NCBI GenBank assembly: GCA_946800325.1
Contig: OX326958.1
Location: forward strand, 61,497,793 to 61,561,792
Source: Luzula sylvatica
Taxonomy: Eukaryota > Streptophyta > Magnoliopsida > Poales > Juncaceae
DNA length: 64,000 nucleotides
Direction of reading: 5' to 3'
Shown here: piece after piece, positions 26,709 through 39,597 of the stretch
Layout of the letters: every line of letters starts with the position of its first letter
Numbering within the stretch: the first letter of the stretch is position 1
Program-made: the position numbers and the translations under genes
Notes under the pieces: model-generated
The model's input: the letters and a program-made list of their open reading frames with translations, nothing else
What the model was told of the DNA's origin: nothing
The model's database searches: none

Positions 26709-26738
26709 CTAGGAGAATACTCGCGCTACGCGGCGAGG
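26709..26738 (-). mobile_element. Helitron-type 3' terminus (minus strand)
   Basis: On the - strand, hairpin ctcgccgcgtagcgcgag (26737-26720) is followed by a 7-base spacer, CTAG (26712-26709) and T. The body extends to the right. It probably includes 26.7-28.1 kb, but I could not place its 5' end. Confidence 0.55.
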
Positions 26739-27027
26739 ATGTTAATTATGTTTTCCATTACAATATAAAGTACTTATAAATATGATGATATTAATAATAT
26801 TATTTCGTAATATAATTATTTGAACTAATTTATTTATGATTATGTATAAGTTTTTCAATTATTTTACATTATGATGACACAAAATTTCATTTTCTTAATC
26901 AAGTAATAACACTTATATTAATGTGATTGTATAATAATAATATATGGGGTATAACATGATTTTACAAAAAAAACATAACAACAAATATTTTTCACAATAT
27001 TTCATACAATATCAAATGTAAAAAACA

Positions 27028-27225
27028 ATAAATCATACGACATACCTCGTAACATATAATTAATTTTCAAGTACTAATAATTTGTTATTTATTCAAAATG
27101 CAATAAAAATTATAAATTATAAATAATAAATCATACAACATATGTAGTAACATATAATAAATTATCAAGTACTAATAATTTGTTATTGATTCAAAATGCA
27201 ATGAAACTATAAATAATATCAACCT
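27028..27225. repeat. Tandem duplication, unit about 98 bp
   Basis: The phrase aataaatcatac(g/a)acata followed by gtaacatata and caagtactaataatttgtta occurs at 27028 and again at about 27127. Confidence 0.65.
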
Positions 27226-27774
27226 TAGTAGTGAAAGTAATTTAATAAATAATATAAAAAATTAAGTTAGCATAACATGAATATAAATTATTTTAAGTCA
27301 TATTAGTTTTGTTAATTTTATATTTTTAAAAATAACATTACTATTTTTGTAAGTGTTAATAAATTTAATTTTTTTTCCGATGGATAAACTATTTTTATTT
27401 CTATTATTTTTCAAAGCAAATAATATTAAATTTGTTTGATTAAAAACATCAACTTAGTTTTATATGATATTAGTATAGATGTAATTTCTAAAAATAAATA
27501 TTAGTATTTAAAATTCTATGTAAATAAAATAATTAAAATTATTATTTGTAAAAATGCATTTTTTGCATTGCATTTTTTACATAATATTTTTACAAATTCA
27601 AATTATGGAAAATTGTATGTATAAACTATGCTAATATGGATGTCAAAATAAATTGAAAATTAAAACGAATATATTTGATGAATTTTCAAAATTAAATTTT
27701 TTAAAATAATACTACTATATGTTGTATGTTTATAATATTTTATATTAAGTTATTAATATTTCATATGTTAACTT

Positions 27775-28120
27775 TTCATCTTCCATTGTATTCACATTTG
27801 ATCATGTAAACTCATGTGAAATGATAAACAATTGAATAAACTTAGTCTAACATGAAACTAACCAATAAAAGTAGTCCACATCACTAATATATGATGATGT
27901 GGCTTTCTAAAAATCCTTAAAACATAGTGTAAAATAATGGACACTTAAATAGCTACAAAGAAAAAATGTTTATAAAAAATCAATGATTAATCAATGGTTT
28001 AAATTTTGCCACATTTTATAATCAATGGTTAAAAAGAAAAGTGATGATGTTAAAAAGAAAGTGATGAAGTGGCACAAGGAAATTGCACAAAGTTTGGTCC
28101 AAAATAAGGGTGTGGGTAAA
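27775..28120. repeat. Repeat related to the CYP79 intron insertion
   Basis: It resembles 22125-22450 in order: ttcacatttgatcatgtaa, catgtgaa(a/g)tgat, aaaaaatcaatgattaat, ttttgccaca and caaaataagg(g/t). It is single copy here, while the intron copy is partly duplicated. Confidence 0.5.
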
Positions 28121-28509
28121 TTGATTGTATTTTAACCCCTTGGATTTGCTTATTTATTGCTAATTTATCATTTTTTTGCAATGTAATCTTTATCATCATC
28201 TTTGATTGATTGAATTTTAGGATTTGGATTTGCTAATTTACTATTAATTTTAAAAAAATCCTAAAATTTTGTATCATATAATAATTTTGAAAAAAATAAT
28301 TATTGTACATTATATTTATAAAATATTAATATTTCATATATTATCTATATTTGACTTTAATATTTTCAGATGAACGATTAATATATATAGAGTTAAGGAA
28401 ATTTGACATGTAATCTTTTCAACATCTTTGATTGATTGAATTTTAGTATTTGTATTTGCTTATTTATTATTAATTTTAAAAATTCCTAAAATTTAGTATC
28501 ATATAATAA

Positions 28510-29497
28510 TTTGAAGGAAATACAGTTTTGGATCAACGCTAAAATGGTACGTAGGACAAACGAACGTACGCGTTCGTGGGCATACTAAACAGATCAACGC
28601 TAAAATGAAATATTTTCCATTTGAGCGACGTATCAGAGTCGTTCTAATGGAATACCGAAAGGGTGCGACGGTTTGACATACAGTCAGTAAAACGGGCGTA
28701 ACGTTCGGGTCCGAACTCCAATTGGTCTGGATCCAATTGGGTTGGAAAGATAATATGATTATCTACAACTTTCGTAAATGTTCAAAGTCGGTTGGAACGA
28801 TTTGATATTTTCGTTCTGACAGAATACTGAAAGGGTGTATGCAGTTTTCTGTTTGAAAATGTGTATAGAAGATATACATGTCTTTTGGCCCATCCTTATC
28901 CTATGGAGTATATATAGGATGTTTCTCTCTCTCTCTCATAAGTTCAGTGCAGATAATTAATGGATTTTATCCAGAAATTATGAGACTCTAATCAGATGAT
29001 GAAAGAGTGCGAAGAGATTGAGAGAAAGAGAAAAGAGGAGAAAAGAGTTTTCTCCGTCTTAGAGAATCGAAACGCAATCATGCAAGTTCGCCGGTGCATC
29101 GTCTAGGCAGATGCATCCGCGACCGAGGTGCTACGACTCACGGTGGATACGGGTAGAGGAGCGACATATGTGGCTCTTCGTTGTGATCAAACCGGAGAAG
29201 TAATCGAGTAACGGGCTGTGGAAGCGTGCGGGCATGGAACGCGCGAAGACAACCGGAAACGTGTCAAGATGGTGGGAGACGTGCGGTATGGGACGTACGG
29301 GCTAGTCACCAACGTGACACCGAAGGAAGAGAAGGATGCGAGCGATCAACCCGTCGTGCGTGATCAATTTCACGCTGGTAATCGTCTATCCTACTTTGCA
29401 TCGTACCCTCGATATCGAAGCGTGATCTTGGATTTTCGGAACCGGACCGGGCCTTCATATCCGCTGCGCGGGCCAGGAGACGGGATAATTCCCTACA
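28510..29497 (+). mobile_element. LTR of a retrotransposon, followed by primer-binding site
   Basis: The segment shares its first 420 bases with the remnant at 3690-4200. A TATA-like gtatatatagg lies near 28909 and a (CT)n patch follows. It ends at ...ttccctaca (29497), and three bases further on aggtatcagagt (29500-29511) closely resembles the plant initiator-tRNA-Met primer site TGGTATCAGAGC. No gag-pol follows; another element starts at 29551, so this is a truncated copy. The open frame at 29218-29571 lies within the LTR and is not a gene. The left boundary is uncertain. Confidence 0.5.
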
Positions 29498-29550
29498 GAG
29501 GTATCAGAGTGATCGCTGAGATTCGAGGGTCGAATCATAGTCGTATATTA

Positions 29551-29709
29551 ATGATACAGTCACAAACATAGTCCACAAATCTAATCCGACAAGTAATTTT
29601 AGGTATAAATTAATTATATAAGGAACGTAATTTGTCGGGGTCCAACTTAATTTATACCTAAAAAACTCATCGGGATTGGATTTGTGGATTATGTTTGTGA
29701 GCGTATCAT
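29551..29709. mobile_element. MITE, copy 1 (159 bp)
   Basis: The inverted ends atgatacagtcacaaacata and the reverse complement atgatacgctcacaaacata continue to (g/a)tccacaaatc. The second copy is at 34171-34330. About 60 bases to the right of both copies are also the same, up to caatttttgaa. The MITE therefore either sits in a repeated sequence or is part of a larger unit. Confidence 0.75.
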
Positions 29710-29739
29710 TTTTGAATAATAAAAGTGAAATTAAAATAA

Positions 29740-31640
29740 AAGAAATTATAAAATGAAAACAATTTTTGAAATGTTGCGATGAATTTTTTTAATAATTTTA
29801 TATGTTATAAATTTTTAATTTGCACATGTATTATTATTCAAACTTTATACACATTAGCAAAAAATAATTTTTGATAAAAAAATATATATAAAAATAATAA
29901 TATATAATATTTGAAAACTATACGGATATAAAAATTGTATACAATATTCAATTTATACTATTTCTAACATAGTATTCCACAAAAAAAATATAATACAATA
30001 TTCAGGAAAAATAATAACATAACATTCAAAATATATAAATAAATATAGAAAATTAATTAATATCATATAATTCTTTTGGATATTGTAACAAAACACCTCT
30101 ATCAAATTTTAATTTTCAAATATCCCCGTATAGGGATTGAAACAAACCATGAATGACATTAATTTTTTTTGACAAAAATATCCTTCTAATTTTGTATGTA
30201 ATGATTATTTATTTATTTTGTTATTTTTATTAATAAAAAAAGCCTTATAATTTTTTAGCTTATAGTAATTAAAAAAAATAATTATTAATTATATATTATA
30301 TATTATATTTATATGATTTTAATATTCATACATTATATATATTTGACTTTATATTTGTTTCCTGAAAAATAATATAAAATGATAATAATATTAACGACAA
30401 TATTAAAATAACATCATTTAAATATTTAAATAATAAAATATCATGAAATACTTAAAATACATAAAGGGAGAATGAAAATAAAAATAGATGTTTAAAAATA
30501 TATTTTTCTATCAATATATTTTAAGCTTTTTTATTTATTGTTGTTTATTTTATTATTATTTGATGTTAATTTTTCATGAATATACATGTTAAAAAATATT
30601 TATGAATTTTTTTAAAATTAACAAATATTATAAAAATACTTTTTAATTACTACATATGAAAAAAAAAATCCTTAAAAAAAAAATTAATATCATCCTTGAT
30701 TAATTTAATTTTTATAGGAGATATTTGAAAAATAGGATTTCTTTTTACAATCTCCTATAGTTTCTTTTACAATATTCCGAAAAGTTAGAATATATATTTT
30801 TTTAATTTCCATTATCAAATTTAATTGAATATTAATCACTCAAACAAACTTTTATTTATATTAAAGAATACATGACAATTTCGGATAAATACATTTGACA
30901 AAAACACACTTCATAAATTACCTAGAGTCTATACGGTCCGTTTTACAGAGGAGACTATATGGTCCGTTTTACAGGCTTCTTTTACTGTTGTGTGAGTCGA
31001 ACGGTCTCACGTGCCCACGTGCCCATTGCATACGTGTAAACTAAATCATCATTATTATCAAAACCAGATTTTCTGTATCAAAATCTCTATTGTATTTTCA
31101 TGCAACAATAAAGATGTTACATAATATACTATTTTACTTTGAAAACACAGTAATGTAGTGCATGGAGAATAAATTAAGGGCATGTCTTTCTTCGGAGAAA
31201 ACCGAGAGTAAATTAAGGGCGTGTTTGATTTGAGGGAATTCAATATCCCTTAAATTTGGAATTCAATATCCCTCAAACATGCCCTTCAATATCCATGTAA
31301 GAAATTAGAAACTTTCTAATTTGGAAAGAGAGAAAAATTATAATTATAATTTTATAAGAGAAATTTATAACTAAACCCCTAAATTTTCTTTAATTTACAA
31401 ATACCCCTTAAATTCCCCTACATAAAAGCTTTTCTTTTTAATTACATGCTATATCGATATTTCTTGATATTACAATTTTTTCGACCAAAATACTCCTCTA
31501 TTTTTCATCTCTAAATTTAATAAACATATTTTTGTATTTCTTTATTAATTTAAAATCACTATAAATATTTTTTGAAATATACTAATTTAAAAAAACTATA
31601 TGTCATAGACATAATTTTAATCTTTTATTTATTATATATA
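29740..31640 (-). repeat. Dispersed repeat C (longest copy)
   Basis: The part 29752-31309 is the reverse complement of copy A (4254-5705). The part 30516-31640 matches copy B. It contains the short foldback at about 31210-31290 (gggcgtgtttgatttgaggg and its partner) and the relic frame at 31058-31243 (-). The terminal-repeat sequence agagaaatttataactaaac starts at 31357. AT-rich, no protein domain recognised. Confidence 0.7.
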
Positions 31641-31951
31641 TTATCATATAAAATTAAAATTAAATAAAAATATGAAGAGGTGTATTATATATGTATGGAG
31701 AGAGTAAATGAGATGATGAAATCGTACAAGGTAAAAAATGAAAATGCTCTGGTGTGAAGTGCAATATTTCTAAATTAGAAGCAAAAAAATCAAAGCAAGT
31801 AAGATAGAAAATTAATTGAAAGAAAATAAAGTAACTAATTAATGAGTAAATGGGGGCAGTAAGGCAGTACATAGAATTTGGTTTTTAAATTTGAATTGGG
31901 GTATCCATTAATTAATTTGATATTATTGTATAGTAATATGCTAACATATAA

Positions 31952-32215
31952 AGGCGAAGCCAAAAAGATTAAGTGGTACGACGCCGTCCAGTACTGGAAG
32001 TGATGTGCCGAAGGTTGTAGACAAGGACAGAATCGGAATTTCATCTATTAGTGGGGAGTTTGGTGGTGATGAGGTGGCAGTGGAGCCGGGTGGTAGCGGT
32101 GAAGGAGAGGCCGGAGAGCAATAGGGAGAAGTCGATTCATGTGACGAGTGAATCTGACGTCGAGGAGATTGACGATAATGATGATGATTCGGAATTTAAT
32201 TTGGATGATTATAAT
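31952..32215 (+). pseudogene. DNA topoisomerase II C-terminal tail fragment
   Basis: The frame from 31952 reads a basic KPKRLSGTT-type stretch. After an apparent +1 shift near 32090 it reads ERPESNREKSIHVTSESD, then a run rich in Asp and Glu. This resembles the end of plant topoisomerase II, where a basic linker precedes an acidic tail. The first 32 bases share gaagccaaaaag and aagattaagtggtacgac with the topoisomerase fragment at 56706-56745. Here the sequence continues (gccgtccagt...) where the other copy is broken by copia. There is no start codon, catalytic part or complete frame, so it is a relic. Confidence 0.55.
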
Positions 32216-32436
32216 GTGGTTTGTTTCGTTTTGAATTTGGTATTGTTTAGATGATTTAGGTGGAACTTTTCTAATTTGGTGGGTTGTTTGTTTGTTTTAG
32301 GGTTTGTGTCATTCTACAACTATCTTGTTGTATGATGTTATCATGTTACTCTGATTTGGTTTAGTTTGATAGTACGTTATCATTTTCATTTTAACCTTTG
32401 TTTGTCATGCAATTTTGTTAAAACCTTGTTACGTTT

Positions 32437-32680
32437 TTAATCAAAGTCTCCATATCCATTTTCGAATTTGAGTCTTCCCCAAGGCTCACTTGTTGCCATC
32501 CAGTGCACTAAATGTGGTGGTGTGAATGTCACAGAGTTCATGAATCTTTTTGTGGCTTCCGAAACTGCGCAATCAGGAAGCCTAGCAAGTTCCTGGCTCA
32601 ATCCTTTTAACGACTCGGCGAGTTTGACTGAGGCGTTGTCTGTGAGATTCAAAATTGTCAGGTTGAGCCAGTAGTAAAGA
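32437..32680. other. Unidentified coding-like patch
   Basis: Both strands are open for about 70 codons, and base composition is higher in G+C than the surroundings. I recognise no domain in either frame. It may be an exon fragment carried along with the topoisomerase piece just upstream. Confidence 0.25.
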
Positions 32681-33729
32681 GAATGGACATAATCACATTT
32701 GACACTTCATCATTTGTTTGAATGTTGAGTGCCAATTTGAAATGGCTGCCTGGAGTAGACAGGTGGCACTAGCCGTTGGTTCGTCCGATGATTGATTTAT
32801 GAGACCATCGACTTGGCTGCTTTATCTGGTGAGTCGGCAAGTCGGTACTAATGTCGCCAACACGATTTTGCATCGTCAATATACTGTTTTATGAAGTAAT
32901 ATTCTATTTGATAACATAAAGTACTATTTTGAATGTGATAAAATGTGACATAAAGTGTTGATTTTAGGGTTTAGGGTTTATTGTTATGATATTTAATTCA
33001 AAAAAATATCATTATTTATTTATTAATTATATATAATATAAACATATCATAATAATAATTATATATACATATTAGTATTCGTGTTTTTTTTTGTTTTTTG
33101 AAAAATATAATATTATTGTATTTATATTGAATACGATATTCGTATCCGTATCCGTATCGTATCAAATACGATATTCAATATTCGTATTTGTATCCGTACA
33201 ACAGTGATGTTATGTTCTAACTAACATTAACTAGTGCTTAATTTGTATATTCAGAATTATATTGGTTACTCTAGCACAAACTATATTTTGGGCTTCGTAT
33301 CTTTGGTCTAAGATGGACTTCGACAAGCTCCAAATTGGGCTTAACAGTGAGCTTATTTCATCGTCGAAACAAAAAAATATTCCTCAATGGAGTGAAAGCC
33401 GAACCGACCCCATAAAATTGGATGGTTTTTATTAGTTAATATAATAATTTATAATTATTCTCTATTCAAAAAAATTAATTAAACAAAATATAAATTAATA
33501 TTGAATTATTTTTATTAATACATTATAATATGCATTCTCAATAATTAACATTAATAATAATTTAATATTAAAAAAATATCAATAAATTAAGGGAAATTTT
33601 GAACAGTAGACACGATTAAGTTCGAAATAGCCAACTTAGTTTGGAAATTTGGAAACTAATGCTCTCGACTTTAGCATCAAAAAGGTCTCGACTTTTCTTG
33701 ATGCCTAATTAATCTGTTAGCCTGCTAAA
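32681..33729. other. Intergenic/transposon-like sequence, no gene seen
   Basis: It includes a palindromic cluster of gatattcgtatccgtatccg-type words at about 33125-33200 and a two-and-a-half-unit tttaggg run at about 32965. AT-rich otherwise. Confidence 0.35.
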
Positions 33730-33975
33730 CCTGTCGACTTTTGAAAATGTCGAGTGCTCCACTTCACCGTCGGGCCGTCGGTAATACTGAGCAAATTTCG
33801 AATTCCTGACTAATTTGAAAAAACCATCGGTGTTGATATAAGCCCGTCGGTAATGATTTTTGCGTCGGCCCGTCGTTGTTAGAGACCGTCGGTATTACCC
33901 AATTTCCACTTGACCGTCGGGCCGTCGGTATTACCCAATTCTTTTGCGTCGGCCCGTCGGTGTTAATCTGATCAA
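33730..33975. repeat. CACTA subterminal-repeat remnant
   Basis: Repeated gaccgtcgggccgtcggta and gcgtcggcccgtcg words in both orientations are like those of the CACTA element at 40142-42625. No CACTACAACA terminus is present, so it is a fragment. The open frame 33764-34030 is only this repeat. Confidence 0.6.
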
Positions 33976-34170
33976 TAAAAGTTATGTAAAAATTATTAAT
34001 AACAAGATACAAATTTAAATAATATACCAAAAATTAATAAAAATTATTAATGAACTATTTTCAACACAAAAAAGTTATCTGATCCCGACAAAAAATGGTT
34101 ACAAATTTGTTTAAAAACAGCTAAAAATGTAAAAAAAAAAAAATATATATATCAGAAATAATAAACAAAA

Positions 34171-34330
34171 ATGATACAGTCACAAACATAGTCCACAAAT
34201 CTAATCCGACAAGTAATTTTAGGTATAAATTAATTATATAAGGAACGTAATTTGTCGTGGTCCAACTTAATTTATACCTAAAAAAACTCATCGGGATTGA
34301 ATTTGTGGATTATGTTTGTGAGCGTATCAT
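34171..34330. mobile_element. MITE, copy 2 (160 bp)
   Basis: Near-identical to 29551-29709 in the same orientation, with one extra A in the central poly-A and a few substitutions. The right flank is also shared as far as about 34396. Confidence 0.75.
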
Positions 34331-34439
34331 TTTTGAATAATAAAAGTGAAAATAAAATAAAAGAAATTATAAAATGAAAACAATTTTTGAATGTATGGCT
34401 TTCTTTAGTAGGGAAATTATAATATTGGTACGGAGTTTT

Positions 34440-35465
34440 TCCCTAATTATAATATACGAATCGAAATTATCCAAATTTTATCATAACATTTATATGTTAT
34501 AAATAGTATATTTAATTAAAATGATAACCATTACATGTTAGCTGTTAACTTAATCCATAATTAATAATTATTCAAATTCATAAATTTGAATAAATTTTAC
34601 TGAATATTTAATTATGTATCTTAATTATCAATATAATCGAACGTAATAACTAAATAATGGAGAATTCGGCAGGTACATCTTGTAGTGGAATAACTTTTTA
34701 TATTTTTTTTCAAACCGCGTGTTAAAAAAAGAAAAAATTAAACCCCTCCAAAGTGTACACGCCGAATTCTCCATTATTTAGTTATTACGTTCAATTATAT
34801 TGATAATTAAGATATATAATTAAATATTCGTAAAATTTATTCAAATTTATGAATTCGAACAATTATTAATTATATATTAAGTTAACAGCTAACATGTACT
34901 GGTTATCATTTTAATTAAATAGACGAATCGAAATTATTCAAATTTTACCATAACTACTCTATGTCCTAATTAATATATTTAATTAAAATAATAACTAGTA
35001 CTTGTTAGCTGTTAACTTAATATATAATTAATAATTGTTCGAATTCATAAATTTGAATAAATTTTACTGAATATTTAATTATATATCTTAATTATCAATA
35101 TAATTGAACGTAGTAACTAAATAATGGAGAATTCGACGTGTACACTTTGGAGGGTTTAATTTTTTCTTTTTTTAATATCCACTGACACACGCGTTTTGAA
35201 AAAAGATATAAAAAAATTATTCCACTCCAAGATGTACCTGCCGAATTCTCCATTATTTAGTTATTACGTTCAATTATATTGATAATTAATATGTATAATT
35301 AAATATTCAGCAAAATTTATTCCAATTTATGAATTCGAATAATTATTAATTATGGATTAAATTAACAGCTAACATGTACTTGTTATCATTTTAATTAAAT
35401 ATACTAATTATAACATAAAAATGTTATGATAAAATTTGGATAATTTCGATTCGTATATTTAATTA
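34440..35465. repeat. Compound palindrome (inverted repeat of inverted repeats)
   Basis: Arm sequences containing ttagctgttaacttaat, aatttactgaatatttaatt and aactaaataatggagaattc occur four times in alternating orientation: about 34450-34675, 34755-34945, 34970-35135 and 35235-35460. Between arms 1-2 and 3-4 are two cores, about 34675-34755 and 35135-35235, that are themselves reverse complements (gcaggtacatcttg and caagatgtacctgc). The whole 1-kb block is thus a palindrome, and so is each half. A dimer of a foldback element is the simplest reading. Confidence 0.8.
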
Positions 35466-35485
35466 AAATAATAACCATTTATTTA

Positions 35486-35545
35486 GTATATATGATATTG
35501 TATTAATTATAGGATATTTAGTATATATGATATTGTATTATTTTC
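35486..35545. repeat. Short tandem duplication
   Basis: The phrase atttagtatatatgatattg followed by tatta occurs twice, starting near 35486 and 35517. Confidence 0.7.
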
Positions 35546-35549
35546 TTGT

Positions 35550-35691
35550 ATTGTAACATTTTATGTGGCAAGAGGTTTCTTGGCCTGCACTCACCCTCTC
35601 CTATATAAAGGGATAGTGGCTATTGTATTCATTCAACCATTGATAAGAAACTTTGTCTCCTCCAATTCTTTCTTTTGTTATTTATTTCATA
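35550..35691 (+). repeat. LTR-like fragment with TATA box
   Basis: ctatataaaggg at about 35601 is followed by a CT-rich stretch and a cataaca end. This layout is typical of the R-U5 part of copia LTRs (compare the LTR at 56746-57206). There is no partner LTR or primer site. Confidence 0.35.
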
Positions 35692-35827
35692 ACAAATAAC
35701 AATTTATTTAACAGGAAGTTAACAGAAAATTAACAGCATGGATAAATTTGATATTTATACATTTTAAGTGGATATTTATGATACTAATTAAGCTAAGTAG
35801 GGATAAATATGTAATTGATTATTTTGG

Positions 35828-37596
35828 GGAAAAAATTGGTTGTTAGACAAACTAAGTTCAAAAATTCTGAAAATAGACACATTATTTTAGAAACGATAAA
35901 AATGACACTCTCAATTTTTCAATTTTTCAAAGTTGAGAGATGTCAAAAGTTATTTTTCTATGATACATGACCCCATACTACATCAATATATGTATTTAAA
36001 ATGTATATTATTGAAGACAAATTGTATGTTAAATAAATATTATATTATTATTAAATGTTAAATAAAAGTTGATTTTTAAATAAAATAAAATGTGTGCCTA
36101 TTAGAAAATGTTTAAATTTTATAAAACGATATATATCTAATATTATATTCCACAAATAAAAATCATATTTTTCTAATAATTATTTTGTACACAAGAAAAT
36201 TACCTTTAATAATTGTATAATTTCCAATATGACTTATATTCTCCAATATAATAAAAAATGATAAAAATATTACAAATTATTTTAAAATAATATTTTGATA
36301 CTATACAAATATAATGTATAAAAAAATATAACATAATTTTTTAAATTAGCACAATAAGTTAAATATCATCTTTTTTTAATTATGAATAAAATTTTCATTG
36401 TGTTAATTTTAAAAATTATACGATAATTTTATTAAAATTAATTTTTTTTAATTAATAGTATTATTAGGACAGGATAATATTCAATGTATTTGTGTGTGAA
36501 TGTGAGATATATGTGTCTATTAGATAAAATAGAAGTATCTAAATGAACCAAGAGTTGCATTGAGAGGGTGCATGTGATCTATAAATGCAACCCATCTCAT
36601 ATGTTTTTAGAGAGATAAAATGTCCATAAAAAGAGAGAAAAATTATGTCAAAAATTAGAGTAAGGAGTAAAGAAAATTATCTCACCCTTATCTCGAAATA
36701 TTGTATCCATATATTATTTAGTGTGCATCTTTTGGTGTTTGTATCTATTTATCTACCTAGTCGTGTATACAGTATACCCTTTGTGGTGTGTATCAGTGTT
36801 CCCATTAAAGAAATTTGGTCAGAATCTATAGTACTCCACAATCTCTCTCTCTCTTCCGTGTGACTACTTTGATATCTATAATAGTCCTAATCGCGTTGAT
36901 TGGGCCGTAAAATCCCGCTTTCGCGTCGCCGGTACTGTATCATACGGGTACTGTAGCATCTCTCAATAATTCTAGCGGCCAAACCCTAGCCCTGGCGGTC
37001 ACAAGAGAAACGCGTATTATGAGATACCAGTTCCCCAATCTAGAATCTTCAATTATCTCCCATATTTCCTTCATTTAAATAAAACAAATATACCCCAAAA
37101 TCCCAACAAATTTTTGTATACATTATATTCTGGTATTCTAAACAAAATATTTAAAAATAATCTGTAATTTTTTACTGTATTGGAGCATATAAATTATATT
37201 TGAAAATATATAATTATAAAAAGTAATTTTCTTGTGTAGGACTAATTATTTGAAAAATATGATTTTATTTACGAAATATAATACTATTAGATATATGTCG
37301 TTTTATAAAATATAATTTTTTTTAATAAGCACACATTTTGTTTTATAAAAAAACTTTTTCTAAGATTTAATAATAAAATATGATATTTATTTTAATATAT
37401 AATTTTTGTTCAATAGTATAATTTTAGATAAACATATTGGTGCAAGATGGGGTCATGGTGCACGGAAAAATAATTTTTAACATCTCTCGACTTTTCAAAA
37501 GTCGAAAAGTCGAAAGTGTCATTTTTATCATTGCTAGACTTACATGTCCATTTTCATCATTCTTCAACCTAATTTGTCTAGAAATAAAATTCTCCC
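35828..37596. mobile_element. Mutator-like element with long TIRs and 9-bp duplication
   Basis: Left (35828 to about 36300) and right (about 37120 to 37596) are inverted copies. Shared words include gataaaaatgacact, (g/t)gagagatgt(c/t)aaaa, catgaccccat and cacacattttgtttta/its complement. The tips are GGAAAAAATT and GGGAGAATTT. The flanks are identical 9-mers, ttattttgg (35819-35827 and 37597-37605). The 0.8-kb interior has no transposase; it includes a more GC-rich patch (36890-37030) of unknown origin. Short frames at 36645 and 37424-37835 have no recognisable product. Confidence 0.8.
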
Positions 37597-37605
37597 TTAT
37601 TTTGG

Positions 37606-38311
<706 letters not shown>

Positions 38312-39019
38312 GTTCAAAATTTCCTCAAATTACCCTACTTAATTTTAATATTGTTTACCAAAAAATGTACATAGATATTTTTTAATTCGTATTTTAAGAT
38401 GGTTTTAATAATTAGATAACATATTTTTTCATATATCCTAGTTACATTGGTTTTGTAGAGAGACATGCAGATATATTGCAGAGAAACTAGTATTCAAACA
38501 AAATTTATTATAATTACTAAGTATTTAAAAAATTTAATAAAAAAATTGTGTAGAAAGATATAGAATTGGAAATTATATAATGAAAGATATATTAAAAAAA
38601 GATTGAAAAGAATAAATTAAATATAATATAATATGCATTGATTTGATAAATTTTACAGAACTAAAGAACTTACATATTCTTTAACAATCTTCAATTATAT
38701 TATACTATTTAGGCCCATATTATTCAAGTAGGCCCACAGTTTTACATTTTTATAATAATTTTAAATTAATAAAATAATAAAAAAAATATGTTTAATAAAT
38801 TTAAAGATGAAAAATAGAGGGATATTTTGGTCAAAAAAATTATAATACCATGAAATATTCATATAGGGGGTAATTGAAAAGAAAACATTGTATGTAGGGT
38901 TTTTTTTGGAGTTTCTCAAAAGTTAGGGTTTTTTTGTAAATTCAAAAAAAGTTAAGAGGTTATTTGTAAATTTCTCTAATTTAAATTGTTCTCATGTTGT
39001 CATAAATTTCCAATCGTTT

Positions 39020-39597
39020 AAAATATATTACTCTTTCAATTATTTTATTTTCGATTGCTCAAACCAATCACTCAAATTAATTTTAATTGTTCACATATTG
39101 TCATTCAATTTCGAATTGTTTAAAATATACCACTCTTTCAATTATTCTATTTTTAATTTCTCAAATTATTCATTCAAATTTTAGTTCTCTCTTATATTGT
39201 CAGTAAACTTTTAGTTGTCCAAATAAAATAATTTCGATAAATTTTTAGTTGTCAAAATAAAATAATTTCTATAAATTTTAGTAATTTCATTTTTAATCAT
39301 CAAAATTTACTACTTAGTTTTTAATAGTATCAATCATGTCGTCGTATTAATGATAACTTTAGATTTGTCAAGATTGCACGACAAGTATTAATTCTCTATT
39401 TTTTATTATCCAATTTAATCATCGGTAACTAGGGGTATTCAAATGGTTCGGTTTATTTGGATACCGAACCAAACCGGTTGAATTTGGTTTAATCGGTTCG
39501 GTTTTTCGGTTTATTTGGTTCGGTTCGGTTCGAAAAATGGTATTGTCCAGTTTGTTCGGTTCGGTTCGGTTTTGATGTTGTGAAAACTGGTTAAACC
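39020..39597. repeat. Direct repeat, copy 1 (copy 2 at 49140-49726)
   Basis: The two copies share long stretches such as aaaatatattactctttcaa, cacatattgtcattcaattt and tttagttgtccaaataaaat. They also share the target sequence and the left part of the MULE-type MITE at 39431. Copy 2 breaks off within that MITE. Confidence 0.75.

Noticed and set aside
29218..29571. 117-codon open frame with charged composition
   Set aside because: It lies in an LTR and runs over the primer-binding site; no domain is recognisable.
32960..32985. Interstitial telomere-like repeat (tttaggg)
   Set aside because: Only about two and a half units, easily explained by chance in AT-rich DNA.
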